Origin: Tyzzerella sp.
GTDB taxonomy: Bacteria; Bacillota; Clostridia; Lachnospirales; Lachnospiraceae
Reading direction: 5' to 3'
Assembly: GCA_017472665.1 (NCBI GenBank)
Contig: JAFUOS010000006.1
Coordinates: forward strand, 1-41,703
Length of the DNA: 41,703 nt
Shown here: piece after piece, positions 8,695-18,019 of the stretch
How the letters are laid out: every line of letters begins with the position of its first letter
Numbering within the stretch: position 1 is the first letter of the stretch
Position numbers and translations under genes: made by a program
Notes under the pieces: model-generated
What the model saw: only the letters and a program-made list of their open reading frames with translations
The model's database searches: none
What the model was told of the DNA's origin: nothing

Positions 8695-10758
8695 TTATAG
8701 TTTCATCGCAACGTCCCATGCGCCCCAGATAACGGTACGCAGGTTACCAACCTTCGCAGCATCACCAATCACATGTACGTGCTTGCTCTTTGGTGCAAGT
8801 GGTGCCGGATTGTAGCCTACTGAAAGGATGACGCTGTCTGCATCAATCTTAAATGATTTACCGTCTTTGTCAGTAACCATAACACCGTCTTTCAACACTT
8901 CTCCGAGTTTTGTTTCCAAATGAACTGGAACTTTGTTTGCGTTAAAGAAATCACGGAGGAAACTTGAGTTTGCAAGACAAACTCCTTTCACTGCAATCAG
9001 GTCATTCTGCATTTCTACGATAGTCGGTTTCTTTCCTTGCAAATACAAATCATATGCGATTTCACAGCCAGATAAGCCTCCACCAATAATCACAACATTT
9101 TCGCCAACTTGCTTTTGTCCAAGTAAGTATTCTGTTGCATCCATTGCGAATTCCACACCTTTCACAGGAATCTTCTTCGCTTTTGCACCAGTTGCAATAA
9201 TTACTTCATCTGCACCAAGTGAATCTACATCTTTTACTTCTGTATTTAACTTCACTTCGATTGGGTATTTCGTAAGTTCTCGTTCATACCAGGCAATCAA
9301 AGCTTTATCTTTTTCCTTGAATGATGGAGCTGCTGCCGCAATGAAAATGCCTCCAAGTTTATCGTCTTTTTCATACAACGTTACGCTATGTCCTCGTTTT
9401 GCACAAACGAGAGCTGCTTCCATACCACCGATACCGCCGCCGATAATAGCAATATTTTTCTTTTTCTTAGCAGGTTCAATCTTGTATTTTTTAGATTGCA
9501 TAACAGGTGGTACCAATGCGCAGCGAGCAAGTCCTCTTGTATCACCAAAATCTTGTGCATTTGCATGTCCTTTCCAGTGCGAAAAGTTGAAACATGCATT
9601 GTGACAGCAGATACATGGCCGGATATCTTCTACTCTATCTTCTATTAATTTAGTAATCCATTCGCCATCTGCAAGGAACTGACGTGCAATACCAACACCA
9701 TCAATACGTCCCTCTTCAATTGCTTTTGCACCAACTTCTGGTTCCATACGTCCTGCACAGACAACTGGAATATCCACAAACTTCTTGATATGAGCAACAT
9801 CATCCAAATTACAGTTTTGTGGCATATATTGCGGTGGATGAGCCCAGTACCAAGAATCGTATGTACCATTATCACAGTTGAGCATATCGTAACCGGCATC
9901 CTGCAAATATTTTGCTGCCTTTTCGCTTTCTGTCATGTCACGTCCAATTTCTGTATATTCTTCACCAGGAACTGCTCCTACACAGAAATCTTTTACTTTC
10001 GACTCTACTGAGTAGCGAAGAGATACCGGATAATCTTTACCACAAGCAGCCTTAATTGCTTTTACAATATCTACTGCAAAACGGTATCTGTTTTCAAAAG
10101 AACCGCCATATTCGTCTGTACGTTTATTGGTATACGGCAAAGTAAACTGATCTAACAGGTAACCCTCGTGAACAGCATGGACCTCCACACCATCAACGCC
10201 TGCTTCCTTACAAAGTTTTGCCGTTTTTGCAAATGCCTCTACAATTGTTTCAATCTCTTTCACGGTCATTGGGCGGCATGTTACATCTGGTGCCCATCTT
10301 GAAGGCAATTCACTCGGACTTGCAAGTTCGTGATCCGTATCAATAATTGGTTTTGCAATGGTACGCAGAACTTTGTTCTTATGTAACAACAATACATGGT
10401 CGGTAATTGCCCATGATCGTCCCATTCCCGCTGTAATCTGAACAAATAATTTTGCTCCTGTCTTATGAATCTCTTCCATGAATGGCTTAAGTTCTTTGAA
10501 CATCTTCTCATTCTGCCATAACCATCTTCCACCAAGTGTATCCTTGATTGGAGCAATGCCAGGAATGATAAGCCCTACATTGTTTTGCGCTCTTTCGATA
10601 AATAATTTGGCCGCTTCTTTGTCAAAATGATTCGGTTCCATCCACCCAAACAGAGATGTCCCGCCCATTGGACACATCACAATTCTGTTCTTAATCTCCA
10701 CGTTTCCGATCTTCCATGGAGTAAATAGTGGATCGTATTTTGGATTCTTGTTTTTCAT
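8695..10758 (-). CDS. Old Yellow Enzyme-like NADH:flavin oxidoreductase (enoate reductase / BaiCD-type)
   Basis: A 687-residue multidomain flavoprotein. An FMN-binding TIM barrel occupies about residues 8-380 (VDGVEVHAVHEGYLLDQF, a family signature). A [4Fe-4S] cluster motif, CICCHNAC plus ARCALVPP, lies near 384-415. A FAD/NAD Rossmann region follows, with GGGIGG near 440 and GGGLSG near 556. This is the architecture of 2,4-dienoyl-CoA reductase, 2-enoate reductase, BaiCD/BaiH bile acid reductases and trimethylamine dehydrogenase. These move electrons from NAD(P)H to a C=C bond, or the reverse. The start overlaps the end of the phosphoesterase gene by 4 bases (ATGA), showing translational coupling. 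The exact substrate is unknown. Confidence 0.93.
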   Translation of the reverse strand: MKNKNPKYDPLFTPWKIGNVEIKNRIVMCPMGGTSLFGWMEPNHFDKEAAKLFIERAQNNVGLIIPGIAPIKDTLGGRWLWQNEKMFKELKPFMEEIHKTGAKLFVQITAGMGRSWAITDHVLLLHKNKVLRTIAKPIIDTDHELASPSELPSRWAPDVTCRPMTVKEIETIVEAFAKTAKLCKEAGVDGVEVHAVHEGYLLDQFTLPYTNKRTDEYGGSFENRYRFAVDIVKAIKAACGKDYPVSLRYSVESKVKDFCVGAVPGEEYTEIGRDMTESEKAAKYLQDAGYDMLNCDNGTYDSWYWAHPPQYMPQNCNLDDVAHIKKFVDIPVVCAGRMEPEVGAKAIEEGRIDGVGIARQFLADGEWITKLIEDRVEDIRPCICCHNACFNFSHWKGHANAQDFGDTRGLARCALVPPVMQSKKYKIEPAKKKKNIAIIGGGIGGMEAALVCAKRGHSVTLYEKDDKLGGIFIAAAAPSFKEKDKALIAWYERELTKYPIEVKLNTEVKDVDSLGADEVIIATGAKAKKIPVKGVEFAMDATEYLLGQKQVGENVVIIGGGLSGCEIAYDLYLQGKKPTIVEMQNDLIAVKGVCLANSSFLRDFFNANKVPVHLETKLGEVLKDGVMVTDKDGKSFKIDADSVILSVGYNPAPLAPKSKHVHVIGDAAKVGNLRTVIWGAWDVAMKL

Positions 10759-11369
10759 AATTCGTTCGTCCTTTCTTCTTCATACTCAAATACATATCTG
10801 TCAAACGCATTAATCACCTGTGTATCTTTATACTGATCACAGCGTTTATGCTTTAGCCCATATCGCATATGAACATGCCCATGTAAAAAATACTTTGGCT
10901 GATATTTTTCCATCAGTGTGCGAAATACTCGAAATCCTCTGTGCGGCAAATCATCTCCATCATTAATTTCATATGCTGGAGCATGGGTCACCAGAATATC
11001 AAATCCTCCCCGCCAGAATAGCTGCAGCCAAAGCTTTCGAACTCGCTTTCGCATTTCCCTCTCTGTGTACTGATTCGTACCGGGGCGGTACCGCATGGAA
11101 CCGCCAAGTCCCAGAATACGGACACCTTTGTACACATAAATCTGGTCCTCAATGCTGACACAGCCCTCCGGTGGATATTTTTCATATTTGTCATCATGAT
11201 TACCATGGACATAAATGACAGGGGCAGTGGTAAATGTTGCAAGAAAAGATAAGTACGATGGCTCCAAATCCCCACATGAAATAATTAAATCAATTCCTTC
11301 TAATTTACTTTTTTCGAAAAAATCCCACAAATATGGAGATTCTTCATCTGCTATCGCTAGTATTTTCAT
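10755..11369 (-). CDS. Calcineurin-like metallophosphoesterase
   Basis: A 204-residue single-domain metallophosphoesterase. Metal-ligand motifs are visible: an altered first motif (IADEES instead of DxH), GDLEPS, GNHDD, THAP and GHVH. In the first motif the usual histidine is replaced (AIADEE), so one metal site may be altered. No membrane or secretion signals are seen. It lies between the BMP-like receptor gene (5-base gap) and the flavoprotein gene (4-base overlap). It is therefore surely cotranscribed, although its role in the pathway is not evident; it might process a phosphorylated or nucleotide ligand. Confidence 0.88.
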   Translation of the reverse strand: MKILAIADEESPYLWDFFEKSKLEGIDLIISCGDLEPSYLSFLATFTTAPVIYVHGNHDDKYEKYPPEGCVSIEDQIYVYKGVRILGLGGSMRYRPGTNQYTEREMRKRVRKLWLQLFWRGGFDILVTHAPAYEINDGDDLPHRGFRVFRTLMEKYQPKYFLHGHVHMRYGLKHKRCDQYKDTQVINAFDRYVFEYEEERTNEL

Positions 11370-11374
11370 GAATC

Positions 11375-13273
11375 TTACCCTTTCTTATCAATTCCCTGCT
11401 GCAAGAATACCGGAATTGCACTCTCTATCAATTCTTCTTTTGTTGGAATGTGACCGATTACGTTTTCAGCCAGCCAGTCCATATTCACGATTTCCTCTGG
11501 TGTGAGACTTCGCTGTGGGTCGTTTTGAACGATTCCATCCTGAGAATACAGCACCCCCGTAAACGGATTAAACTCACCGTTCATAATCGTGGTTTTCAAA
11601 AGCTCAATCAGACGATTTGTTCCGATTGGCAGATTTCTCGAGCAAACAACATCAATGACTCCGGCCGACATGCCCCACCAGTAGTTGATTGCCTTATTTG
11701 CAGAATCATCATCATACTTCCAGCTTCCATCCATGATTGCACGAATTAACTGCTCGTAAAATTTCCCCCAGTGCAGAAGCGGCATCGCAAGGTTACGCGT
11801 CCTTCCATCTTCCACATGATAAATTCCGAAATACCTTGACGCTTCGTCCGGAATCATCATATCTCTCGCAGAAATGCAGGAAGGCTGTACCTCTTTCACA
11901 TGTTCCATCGCATCATGATCTTTAATACAGTTCCAATCCAAATATACTTTTGCACGTGGATTAATCATCTTTGCTCCGAGTGCAAACGCATTAATGTTCG
12001 CAATCGTACCGTAAATTGGATAATCTGCGATGTAAGAAATCTTGTCGTTTTCCGCCATTGCTCCGGCAATTGCTCCCATCAGAAATTTTGCTTCATGCAT
12101 TCTGACATAGTAGGTACGAATATATCTGTGAGACGTATTCACAGAACAGTTTACGAACTTGACACTTGGATTTTCGATGGCTGCCTTTACGCTCGCCTGT
12201 GTAAATGCAGGCGTAGTTGTAAAAATCAAATTGCAGCCTTCCCTCAGCGCTTCATTGATAAACGATTCCACATTTTCCTTTGTGACGTTCACATAATAGT
12301 AGGTCTCCACTTCATCTGGAAACATCTGTTCCAAATGCAGACGACCGAGTTCATGCCCATAGGTCCATGCCGAAGAAGCCGGAGTTTTTTCATATATGAA
12401 TGCAATTTTTAATTTTGACACACTCAGCGAATAAAGCTTACCAAGAAGTTTCCTCTTTTCCGTTGGGTCCAATTTTAGTTCAATATCCTCTTCTGCTCCC
12501 AAAAGGTTAAATTCTTCCCAGCTCTTTTCTATTGTTGTCTTTAATTCTTTTGCAGACATCGCACAGATATTTTCATATCCATGTACCTGCACCAATGCCA
12601 AGAAGGCATCTCCTGTGGTGCCAGACTGCGAACTTTTCTTCTTCTCATATTCATACTTAAATCTCAGATAAATGGAGCGGAAGGACTTGCATTCATCCTC
12701 AGACCATGTCTCCCCTGGTTCTTTTCCTACCAATTCCTGCAATTTTTCAAAACTTCCCTCTTTGGTAAACCAAATATAATTAATCTGAGTCAGCGCATAA
12801 AAATCCATGAATTCATAATAAATTTTATTTTCTGGTTCTTCTGTACGTCTTGGAACAAGACGAGTAACCATACCCGGGGTAAACGGCACGCCAAAATACT
12901 TCATGACACTGACACGCTTATTCCCTTCTTCCACATAAAACTGATTCATGTACTCATATGCTTTAATCGGTTCACGAATTCCTTCTTCTACGTGACTGGT
13001 ACTTAGATGAGTCCATTTCTGCCCAAATTCTGTATCTTGATCTAATATTGGCATAAAGTTGCTGGCAAAAGCATTGCTTCGCCCATTTGTCTTTGTTCCA
13101 ACAATCTGGTCCACCGGAATCTCTACCAACCCAAGCGGAATCTCTGAGTACTGCCCTTTGGGTGGTAAAATATCATCCAAAACCTCCAAAGTTGGATTTT
13201 CTCCACGCAACATCCGATGCTGATATTCTTTTTTTCCTAATTTATAAGCTCTTTCATAATCTTCTAAAGCCAT
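11375..13273 (-). CDS. Cytosolic BMP-type ligand-binding protein with ParB-like N-terminal domain
   Basis: A 632-residue protein. The C-terminal half (about 285-600) matches BMP/PnrA-type substrate-binding proteins, which bind nucleosides or related ligands (KIAFIYEKTPASSAW, IADYPIYGTIANINAFALGA, WGMSAGVIDV). No signal peptide or lipobox exists, so unlike transport receptors it should be cytosolic. The N-terminal part (about 45-150) resembles a ParB/sulfiredoxin-like fold: VDQIV, EGIREPIKAYEY, FYVEEGNKRVSV, with the GNKR turn equivalent to the ParB nucleotide-binding box. The ATG has AAGGAGG at ideal spacing. It is the first gene of the five-gene operon. A role as an intracellular ligand sensor is inference. 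Confidence 0.85.
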   Translation of the reverse strand: MALEDYERAYKLGKKEYQHRMLRGENPTLEVLDDILPPKGQYSEIPLGLVEIPVDQIVGTKTNGRSNAFASNFMPILDQDTEFGQKWTHLSTSHVEEGIREPIKAYEYMNQFYVEEGNKRVSVMKYFGVPFTPGMVTRLVPRRTEEPENKIYYEFMDFYALTQINYIWFTKEGSFEKLQELVGKEPGETWSEDECKSFRSIYLRFKYEYEKKKSSQSGTTGDAFLALVQVHGYENICAMSAKELKTTIEKSWEEFNLLGAEEDIELKLDPTEKRKLLGKLYSLSVSKLKIAFIYEKTPASSAWTYGHELGRLHLEQMFPDEVETYYYVNVTKENVESFINEALREGCNLIFTTTPAFTQASVKAAIENPSVKFVNCSVNTSHRYIRTYYVRMHEAKFLMGAIAGAMAENDKISYIADYPIYGTIANINAFALGAKMINPRAKVYLDWNCIKDHDAMEHVKEVQPSCISARDMMIPDEASRYFGIYHVEDGRTRNLAMPLLHWGKFYEQLIRAIMDGSWKYDDDSANKAINYWWGMSAGVIDVVCSRNLPIGTNRLIELLKTTIMNGEFNPFTGVLYSQDGIVQNDPQRSLTPEEIVNMDWLAENVIGHIPTKEELIESAIPVFLQQGIDKKG

Positions 13274-13314
13274 AAGTAACCTCCTTTGAGGATATATTTT
13301 CCATTACATTACCA

Positions 13315-13343
13315 ATTATAACACATAAAAAAAGTGCTGAGAA
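13315..13343 (-). promoter_or_regulatory. Promoter of BMP/aconitase X operon
   Basis: Minus-strand TATAAT (13320-13315) with TTCTCA (13343-13338) 17 bases upstream. The -35 lies inside the terminator hairpin of the fatty acid operon, so the two transcription units are packed back to back. Confidence 0.6.
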
Positions 13344-13363
13344 TGTATTTCTCTGCACCTTTT
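13327..13363 (-). terminator. Terminator of fatty acid operon
   Basis: On the minus strand GGTGCaGAGAA pairs with TTCTCaGCACT, followed by a run of T. It lies 20 bases after the marR stop codon. Complementary A and T tracts on both sides make it potentially bidirectional. Confidence 0.85.
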
Positions 13364-13382
13364 GTAATTTTATCCTTTTATT

Positions 13383-13823
13383 TTATTCTCCATATGACCG
13401 AAAGAACACACACAGCCCCTCCAGACATTTAATCAGCACCGGAACTTCATCTTCCTTCAATTGTTGAATCACCGCATCCACCATCTTTTTATGAAAGTCA
13501 GCGTGATGATGATATGCTCTTTCTCCTTTTTCTGTCAAATGCACGTATACAACTCTTCGGTCTTCTTCACTTCGACTGCGAACTACATAGTTTTTTTTCA
13601 CCAAACTGTTCATGGACGTGGTAAGAGACCCCAGCGTAATTTTCTGAGCATGGGCAATATCCGACATTTTTCTATCTTGATCAAGTCCAATTGCCTCGAT
13701 AATATGCATATCATTATCTGTTATGTCTTCAAACTCTCCAGTAATAATCGCTTCTCTTTCTAAATCCCAAATATGTCTGAATAAATATACTAGTACATCG
13801 TTAATGCTTTCGTATGCGTCCAC
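13383..13823 (-). CDS. fabT: MarR family regulator, probable FabT-like fatty acid repressor
   Basis: A 146-residue MarR protein with a winged helix-turn-helix at about residues 45-110 (KMSDIAHAQKITLGSLTTSMNSLVKK, then the wing SEEDRRVVYVHLT). Its position at the end of the fatty acid operon matches FabT, the MarR repressor that binds TTTGA-N3-TCAAA palindromes with long-chain acyl-ACP as corepressor. Such a palindrome lies in the fabH promoter region. Start is GTG at 13823 with AAGGAG 8 bases upstream. Functional assignment rests on context and site match, not on ligand residues. Confidence 0.82.
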   Translation of the reverse strand: MDAYESINDVLVYLFRHIWDLEREAIITGEFEDITDNDMHIIEAIGLDQDRKMSDIAHAQKITLGSLTTSMNSLVKKNYVVRSRSEEDRRVVYVHLTEKGERAYHHHADFHKKMVDAVIQQLKEDEVPVLIKCLEGLCVFFRSYGE

Positions 13824-13864
13824 GTAAATTTCTCCTTCTGTAAGCTTCCATCCCTATATCGCTT

Positions 13865-13894
13865 ATTATACACAATCCCCCACCAAAGAATCAA
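13865..13894 (-). promoter_or_regulatory. Possible internal promoter for marR
   Basis: Minus-strand TTGATT (13894-13889), 18-base spacer, TATAAT (13870-13865), embedded in the last codons of the preceding gene. It would let the regulator be made independently of the fab operon. Confidence 0.4.
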
Positions 13895-14933
13895 TTACTT
13901 CCTTCACGGTTTCTATTTTTTCTGCTTTCCATGCATTTGCACCGCAAAACAGGAGTCCATCCTCCACTTTTCCTTTCACCGCATTCAGTAGTGCCTGCGT
14001 AATACAGTACGGAATTTCTGCCGGATTACAATTTCGGAGGCATCCCAGACATTTCGCAGGTGACTGCTTCTTGCCTTCCATAATCTTTTCCATGAATGAA
14101 TTTAAAATGGCTCGTCCAGGCATACCAACTGGACTTTGTACAATTACGATATCTTTCTCATTCGCATGAAGATAACTCTCTTTAAATCGAATATCTGCAT
14201 CACATTCCTCGGTCGTTACAAATCGGCTCGCAACCTGTACTGCATCTACTCCCAAATCAAACGCGTGCTTCACATCTGCCGCATCTGTAATCCCACCTGC
14301 CAAAGCTACGGGAATCTCCACACCATATTTTTCTGCATACTCTTTTACAACCTGCATAATGCGGATTACTTCCTCATCATAAGCTTCTTGATGGAATTCT
14401 TCCAGTTGTGTTTTATCAAACCCAAGATGCCCGCCTGCTTTTGGTCCTTCAATCACAACCAAATCTGCTGTGCGTTTATATTTCTTATCCCAGTATCTTA
14501 AAATAACCTTTGCAGATTTTTCAGTAGAAACAATCGGCGCAATTTTCGTGTTGCTTCCTTCTGTCAATTTTGGCAGCTCCGTTGGGAGACCTGCTCCTGA
14601 TATAATAATGTCGGCTCCCGTTTTCACTGCTGCTTTTACGTATTCCTCGTAATGGCGCATTGCTACCATAATATTGAATCCGACAATTCCATCTGGAGAA
14701 ATCTTTTTGGCTGCCTCATATTGCTTCTGGATGGCCCTTAAGTTTGCCTCTTTTGTATTTGTCTCAAAATCTGGTTCCTGAAATCCGATTTGTGCAGCAG
14801 AAATGATGCCAATTCCACCTTCTTTTGCTACTGCCCCTGCAAGCCTTCCAAGACTAATTCCAATTCCCATTCCACCTTGAATGATTGGCTTTTTTGCTTC
14901 CAAACTTCCTATTTTCAAAGGCTGATATTTCAT
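13866..14933 (-). CDS. FabK-like / nitronate monooxygenase family flavoprotein
   Basis: A 355-residue TIM-barrel FMN protein of the 2-nitropropane dioxygenase/YrpB superfamily, which also contains enoyl-ACP reductase FabK. It starts with KPIIQGGMGIGISLGRLAGAVAKEGG and has GPKAGGHLGF and ALAGGITDAADVKHAFDLGVDAVQVASRF, the FMN phosphate-binding region. It is longer than FabK, with a cysteine-bearing C-terminal segment (KCLGCLRNCNPAEIPYCITQAL, four Cys). It lies between accDA and the MarR gene within the fab operon and is distinct from the true fabK at 21828-22766. It could be an accessory enoyl reductase or a nitronate-detoxifying enzyme; the sequence alone does not decide. Confidence 0.85.
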   Translation of the reverse strand: MKYQPLKIGSLEAKKPIIQGGMGIGISLGRLAGAVAKEGGIGIISAAQIGFQEPDFETNTKEANLRAIQKQYEAAKKISPDGIVGFNIMVAMRHYEEYVKAAVKTGADIIISGAGLPTELPKLTEGSNTKIAPIVSTEKSAKVILRYWDKKYKRTADLVVIEGPKAGGHLGFDKTQLEEFHQEAYDEEVIRIMQVVKEYAEKYGVEIPVALAGGITDAADVKHAFDLGVDAVQVASRFVTTEECDADIRFKESYLHANEKDIVIVQSPVGMPGRAILNSFMEKIMEGKKQSPAKCLGCLRNCNPAEIPYCITQALLNAVKGKVEDGLLFCGANAWKAEKIETVKEVIDSLVGDCV

Positions 14934-14964
14934 GCTTATCTATACCTTTCTTTCCTTATACTAA

Positions 14965-16683
14965 CTACATTTTTCGGAATCTTTCATACCTGTTATCTAC
15001 TAATTCCTGCGCACTCAGTTTTGTATATTTCTCAATAAACGCCGCTAAATACAGCTCCATTTTGGCTGTGACTTCTTTTAAAGTGTCGACCGTAAATTCT
15101 TCCGGTTCTGCAAAAACCTGTTCCACGATTCCAGTCTTTTTCAAATGCTGGGCCGTCAGTTTCATTACACCTGCTGCTTCCTGCGCCAGACTGCTGTCCT
15201 TCCACAAAATGCTTGCAAATCCTTCTGGCGACAAAATAGAGTAAATCGAATTTTCCAAAACCCAGACTTCATCTGAAGTGGCCATTGCAAGAGCACCGCC
15301 GCTTCCGCCTTCACCGATAATGATAGAAACAATCGGCACCTTTATGCCCGACATTTCATACAAGTTGCGCGCAATCGCTTCCCCCTGACCGCGTTCTTCT
15401 GCTTCAATTCCACAGAAAGCACCCGGAGTATCTACAAAACAGATGATCGGTCTTCCGAATTTCTCTGCCTGTTTCATGAGACGCAAGGCTTTGCGGTAAC
15501 CATCTGGCGACGGCATACCATAGTTTCTTTCTATATTTTCTTTTGTATTTTTTCCTTTTGCCTGTGCAATGACAGTCACCGGCATTCCACGAAAACGTGC
15601 AATACCGCCTACAATTGCTTTGTCATCTCTATAATAGCGGTCCCCGTGAAATTCCATAAAGTCTGTAAATAATTCTGAGATATAATCTGTCCCCACAGGG
15701 CGTTCTTGTTTTCTCGAAAGCTGCACTCTCTCCCAAGCAGTTACATTGTGGTTATATTCCTGCTGCAAATTCAGATGCTCTGGATCTTGAAGAACTGAAT
15801 CCTGTATTTCTCCTTTTTCGTGCAGCTGAATAATTTGGGAAATGGTGTCCCGCATATCTTTTCTTTCTACAATTTTATCGATAAAACCATGCTCCAAAAG
15901 AAACTCTGCTCTCTGGAATCCTTCCGGAAGCTGCTGCCCAATCGTCTGTTCAATCACACGCGGTCCGGCAAACCCAATGAGTGCCTTCGGTTCTGCCAAA
16001 ATAATGTCTCCCAACATTGCAAAACTTGCCGTTACTCCTCCGGTAGTCGGATCTGTCAAAACGCTGATGTAAAGCTGTCCTGCATCATGATGGCGTTTCA
16101 AAGCTGCAGAAGTCTTAGACATTTGCATGAGAGAATGGATCCCCTCCTGCATTCTCGCTCCACCAGAACAAGCGAAAATCACAACTGGAAGTTTCTCCGT
16201 TGTAGCACGCTCCACTGCCCGGGTGATTTTTTCGCCGACGACTTTTCCCATACTCGCCATCATAAATCTTCCATCACAAGCCGCTAAGACAACTTCTCGC
16301 CCGTCGATTTTTGCTTTTCCGGTAACTACAGCCTCATCTAATCCTGTTTTTTCTCTCAGCGCCTGTACCTTTTCTTCGTAACCTCTATAGTTCAGAGGAT
16401 TTCCTGAAGTAAGTCCCGTATCCCACTCTTCAAATGTATCTGAATCTGCAATCATTTTGATTCGGTTCATGGCGTGCATGCGGAAATAGTGCCCACATTT
16501 CGGACAGATATAATATCCATTCTTTACATCTTCCGTCATAATCGCCGATTTACACTCATTACACTTTTTCCAGAGTCCCTCCGGAACCTCAGGTGATACC
16601 GTACGTTCTATCGCATTTTGCGATTCTGTCAGAGAAATATATTTCTTCTGATTTGGTTTTTTAAACATACTAGATAGCTTCAT
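14965..16683 (-). CDS. accDA: Fused acetyl-CoA carboxylase carboxyltransferase (AccD-AccA)
   Basis: A 572-residue protein joining the beta subunit (AccD, about 1-285) and alpha subunit (AccA, about 305-572) of the carboxyltransferase that transfers CO2 from carboxybiotin to acetyl-CoA to give malonyl-CoA. The AccD part has the four-cysteine zinc finger (Cys41, 44, 60, 63) and [11 protein letters not shown]. The AccA part has [23 protein letters not shown] and [10 protein letters not shown]. Normally these are two proteins. The start codon overlaps the end of accC by 14 bases, with GAGGAA upstream. Confidence 0.96.
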   Translation of the reverse strand: MKLSSMFKKPNQKKYISLTESQNAIERTVSPEVPEGLWKKCNECKSAIMTEDVKNGYYICPKCGHYFRMHAMNRIKMIADSDTFEEWDTGLTSGNPLNYRGYEEKVQALREKTGLDEAVVTGKAKIDGREVVLAACDGRFMMASMGKVVGEKITRAVERATTEKLPVVIFACSGGARMQEGIHSLMQMSKTSAALKRHHDAGQLYISVLTDPTTGGVTASFAMLGDIILAEPKALIGFAGPRVIEQTIGQQLPEGFQRAEFLLEHGFIDKIVERKDMRDTISQIIQLHEKGEIQDSVLQDPEHLNLQQEYNHNVTAWERVQLSRKQERPVGTDYISELFTDFMEFHGDRYYRDDKAIVGGIARFRGMPVTVIAQAKGKNTKENIERNYGMPSPDGYRKALRLMKQAEKFGRPIICFVDTPGAFCGIEAEERGQGEAIARNLYEMSGIKVPIVSIIIGEGGSGGALAMATSDEVWVLENSIYSILSPEGFASILWKDSSLAQEAAGVMKLTAQHLKKTGIVEQVFAEPEEFTVDTLKEVTAKMELYLAAFIEKYTKLSAQELVDNRYERFRKM

Positions 16684-18010
16684 GTCTTAAAAGTTCCTCT
16701 TCTTTCTCTGCAATAAATTCAATGTTATAGTTCCCAGCAAAATAATCTGCATCATTCAAGATTTCATACTGGTAATCTACATTTGTCTCAATTCCTTCGA
16801 TAATTACTTCTCCTAAAGTACTCCGCATTTTCATAATTGCTTCTTCTCGGTTTTTTGCGAAAACAATCAGCTTCGCCAGCATGCTGTCATAGTAAGGGGT
16901 AACTGTATACCCGCTGTAAATGGCTGAATCAATTCGAACCCCTTTTCCTCCTGGGAGATACATGTCTGTAATAGTACCTGGAGTTTTTGCATTAATTCGA
17001 CATTCGATGGAATGCCCTGTCAAATGAATGTCTTCCTGTTTATACGCAAGTTCATTGCCTGATGCAATGCGAATCTGTTCTTTAATCAAATCAATTCCTG
17101 TGACCCATTCTGTAACCGGATGTTCTACTTGAATACGCGTATTCATCTCCATAAAATAAAATTCACCAGTTTCTTCCAACAAAAACTCAATGGTTCCTGC
17201 ATTTTCATACTGAGCAGCCTTTGCAGCTTTTACAGCAGCTTCTCCCATTTTTTCACGAAGTTCTTCTGAAATAGCCACACATGGTGACTCCTCAATCAGT
17301 TTCTGGTGATTTTTCTGGATAGAACAATCACGCTCTCCCAAATGCACGACATTCCCATATTTATCTGCTAAAATCTGAAACTCGATGTGCTTTGGATGCT
17401 GGATAAAGTGCTCCATATACATAGTTCCATCTCCAAATGCTGCTTTCGCCTCTTTCTGGGCTGTCTGAAACGCATTCTCCAGTTCGTCTTCTGTCGCTGC
17501 CACACGCATCCCTTTGCCACCACCGCCAAGCGCTGCCTTTACAATGACCGGATATCCAATTTTTTCTGCAGCCTTCAAGGCCTCTTCTGCTTCAAAAATA
17601 GGTTCGTTGCTTCCCGGAATCACTGGAACTTTGGCCTCAATCATGGTGTTTCTTGCCTGCGATTTATCGCCCAGTTTCCTTATCACTTCCGCCGATGGAC
17701 CGATGAAAATGATGTTACATTTCTCACAAAGTTCTGCAAATTTGTGATTCTCCGACAAGAATCCAAATCCCGGATGAATCGCATCCGCTCCCGATACAAT
17801 CGTCGCACTAATAATTTGTTCCATATTTAAATAGCTGTCGGCCGATGGTGCCCCGCCAATACAATAGGCTTCATCTGCCAACTGTGTATGCAGTGCTTCT
17901 TTATCTGCCTCTGAGTAAACTGCAACCGTTTCGATGCCCATTTCACGGCATGCACGAATAATACGTACTGCAATCTCGCCTCGGTTCGCAATCAATACTT
18001 TTTTAATCAT
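16670..18010 (-). CDS. accC: Biotin carboxylase subunit of acetyl-CoA carboxylase
   Basis: ATP-grasp enzyme of about 446 residues that carboxylates the biotin on AccB. The N-terminus [21 protein letters not shown], the glycine-rich ATP loop GGGGKGMR, the [14 protein letters not shown] active-site segment and the C-terminal biotin carboxylase domain are intact. I use the ATG at 18010, preceded by AGGTGAG. An in-frame GTG at 18019, directly after the fabZ stop, is the alternative and would add three residues. Confidence 0.97.
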   Translation of the reverse strand: MIKKVLIANRGEIAVRIIRACREMGIETVAVYSEADKEALHTQLADEAYCIGGAPSADSYLNMEQIISATIVSGADAIHPGFGFLSENHKFAELCEKCNIIFIGPSAEVIRKLGDKSQARNTMIEAKVPVIPGSNEPIFEAEEALKAAEKIGYPVIVKAALGGGGKGMRVAATEDELENAFQTAQKEAKAAFGDGTMYMEHFIQHPKHIEFQILADKYGNVVHLGERDCSIQKNHQKLIEESPCVAISEELREKMGEAAVKAAKAAQYENAGTIEFLLEETGEFYFMEMNTRIQVEHPVTEWVTGIDLIKEQIRIASGNELAYKQEDIHLTGHSIECRINAKTPGTITDMYLPGGKGVRIDSAIYSGYTVTPYYDSMLAKLIVFAKNREEAIMKMRSTLGEVIIEGIETNVDYQYEILNDADYFAGNYNIEFIAEKEEELLRHEAI

Positions 18011-18019
18011 GGTTCTCAC

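Noticed and set aside
8933-9604. 223-residue plus-strand frame
   Set aside because: Antisense to the flavoprotein gene, which has full domain support.
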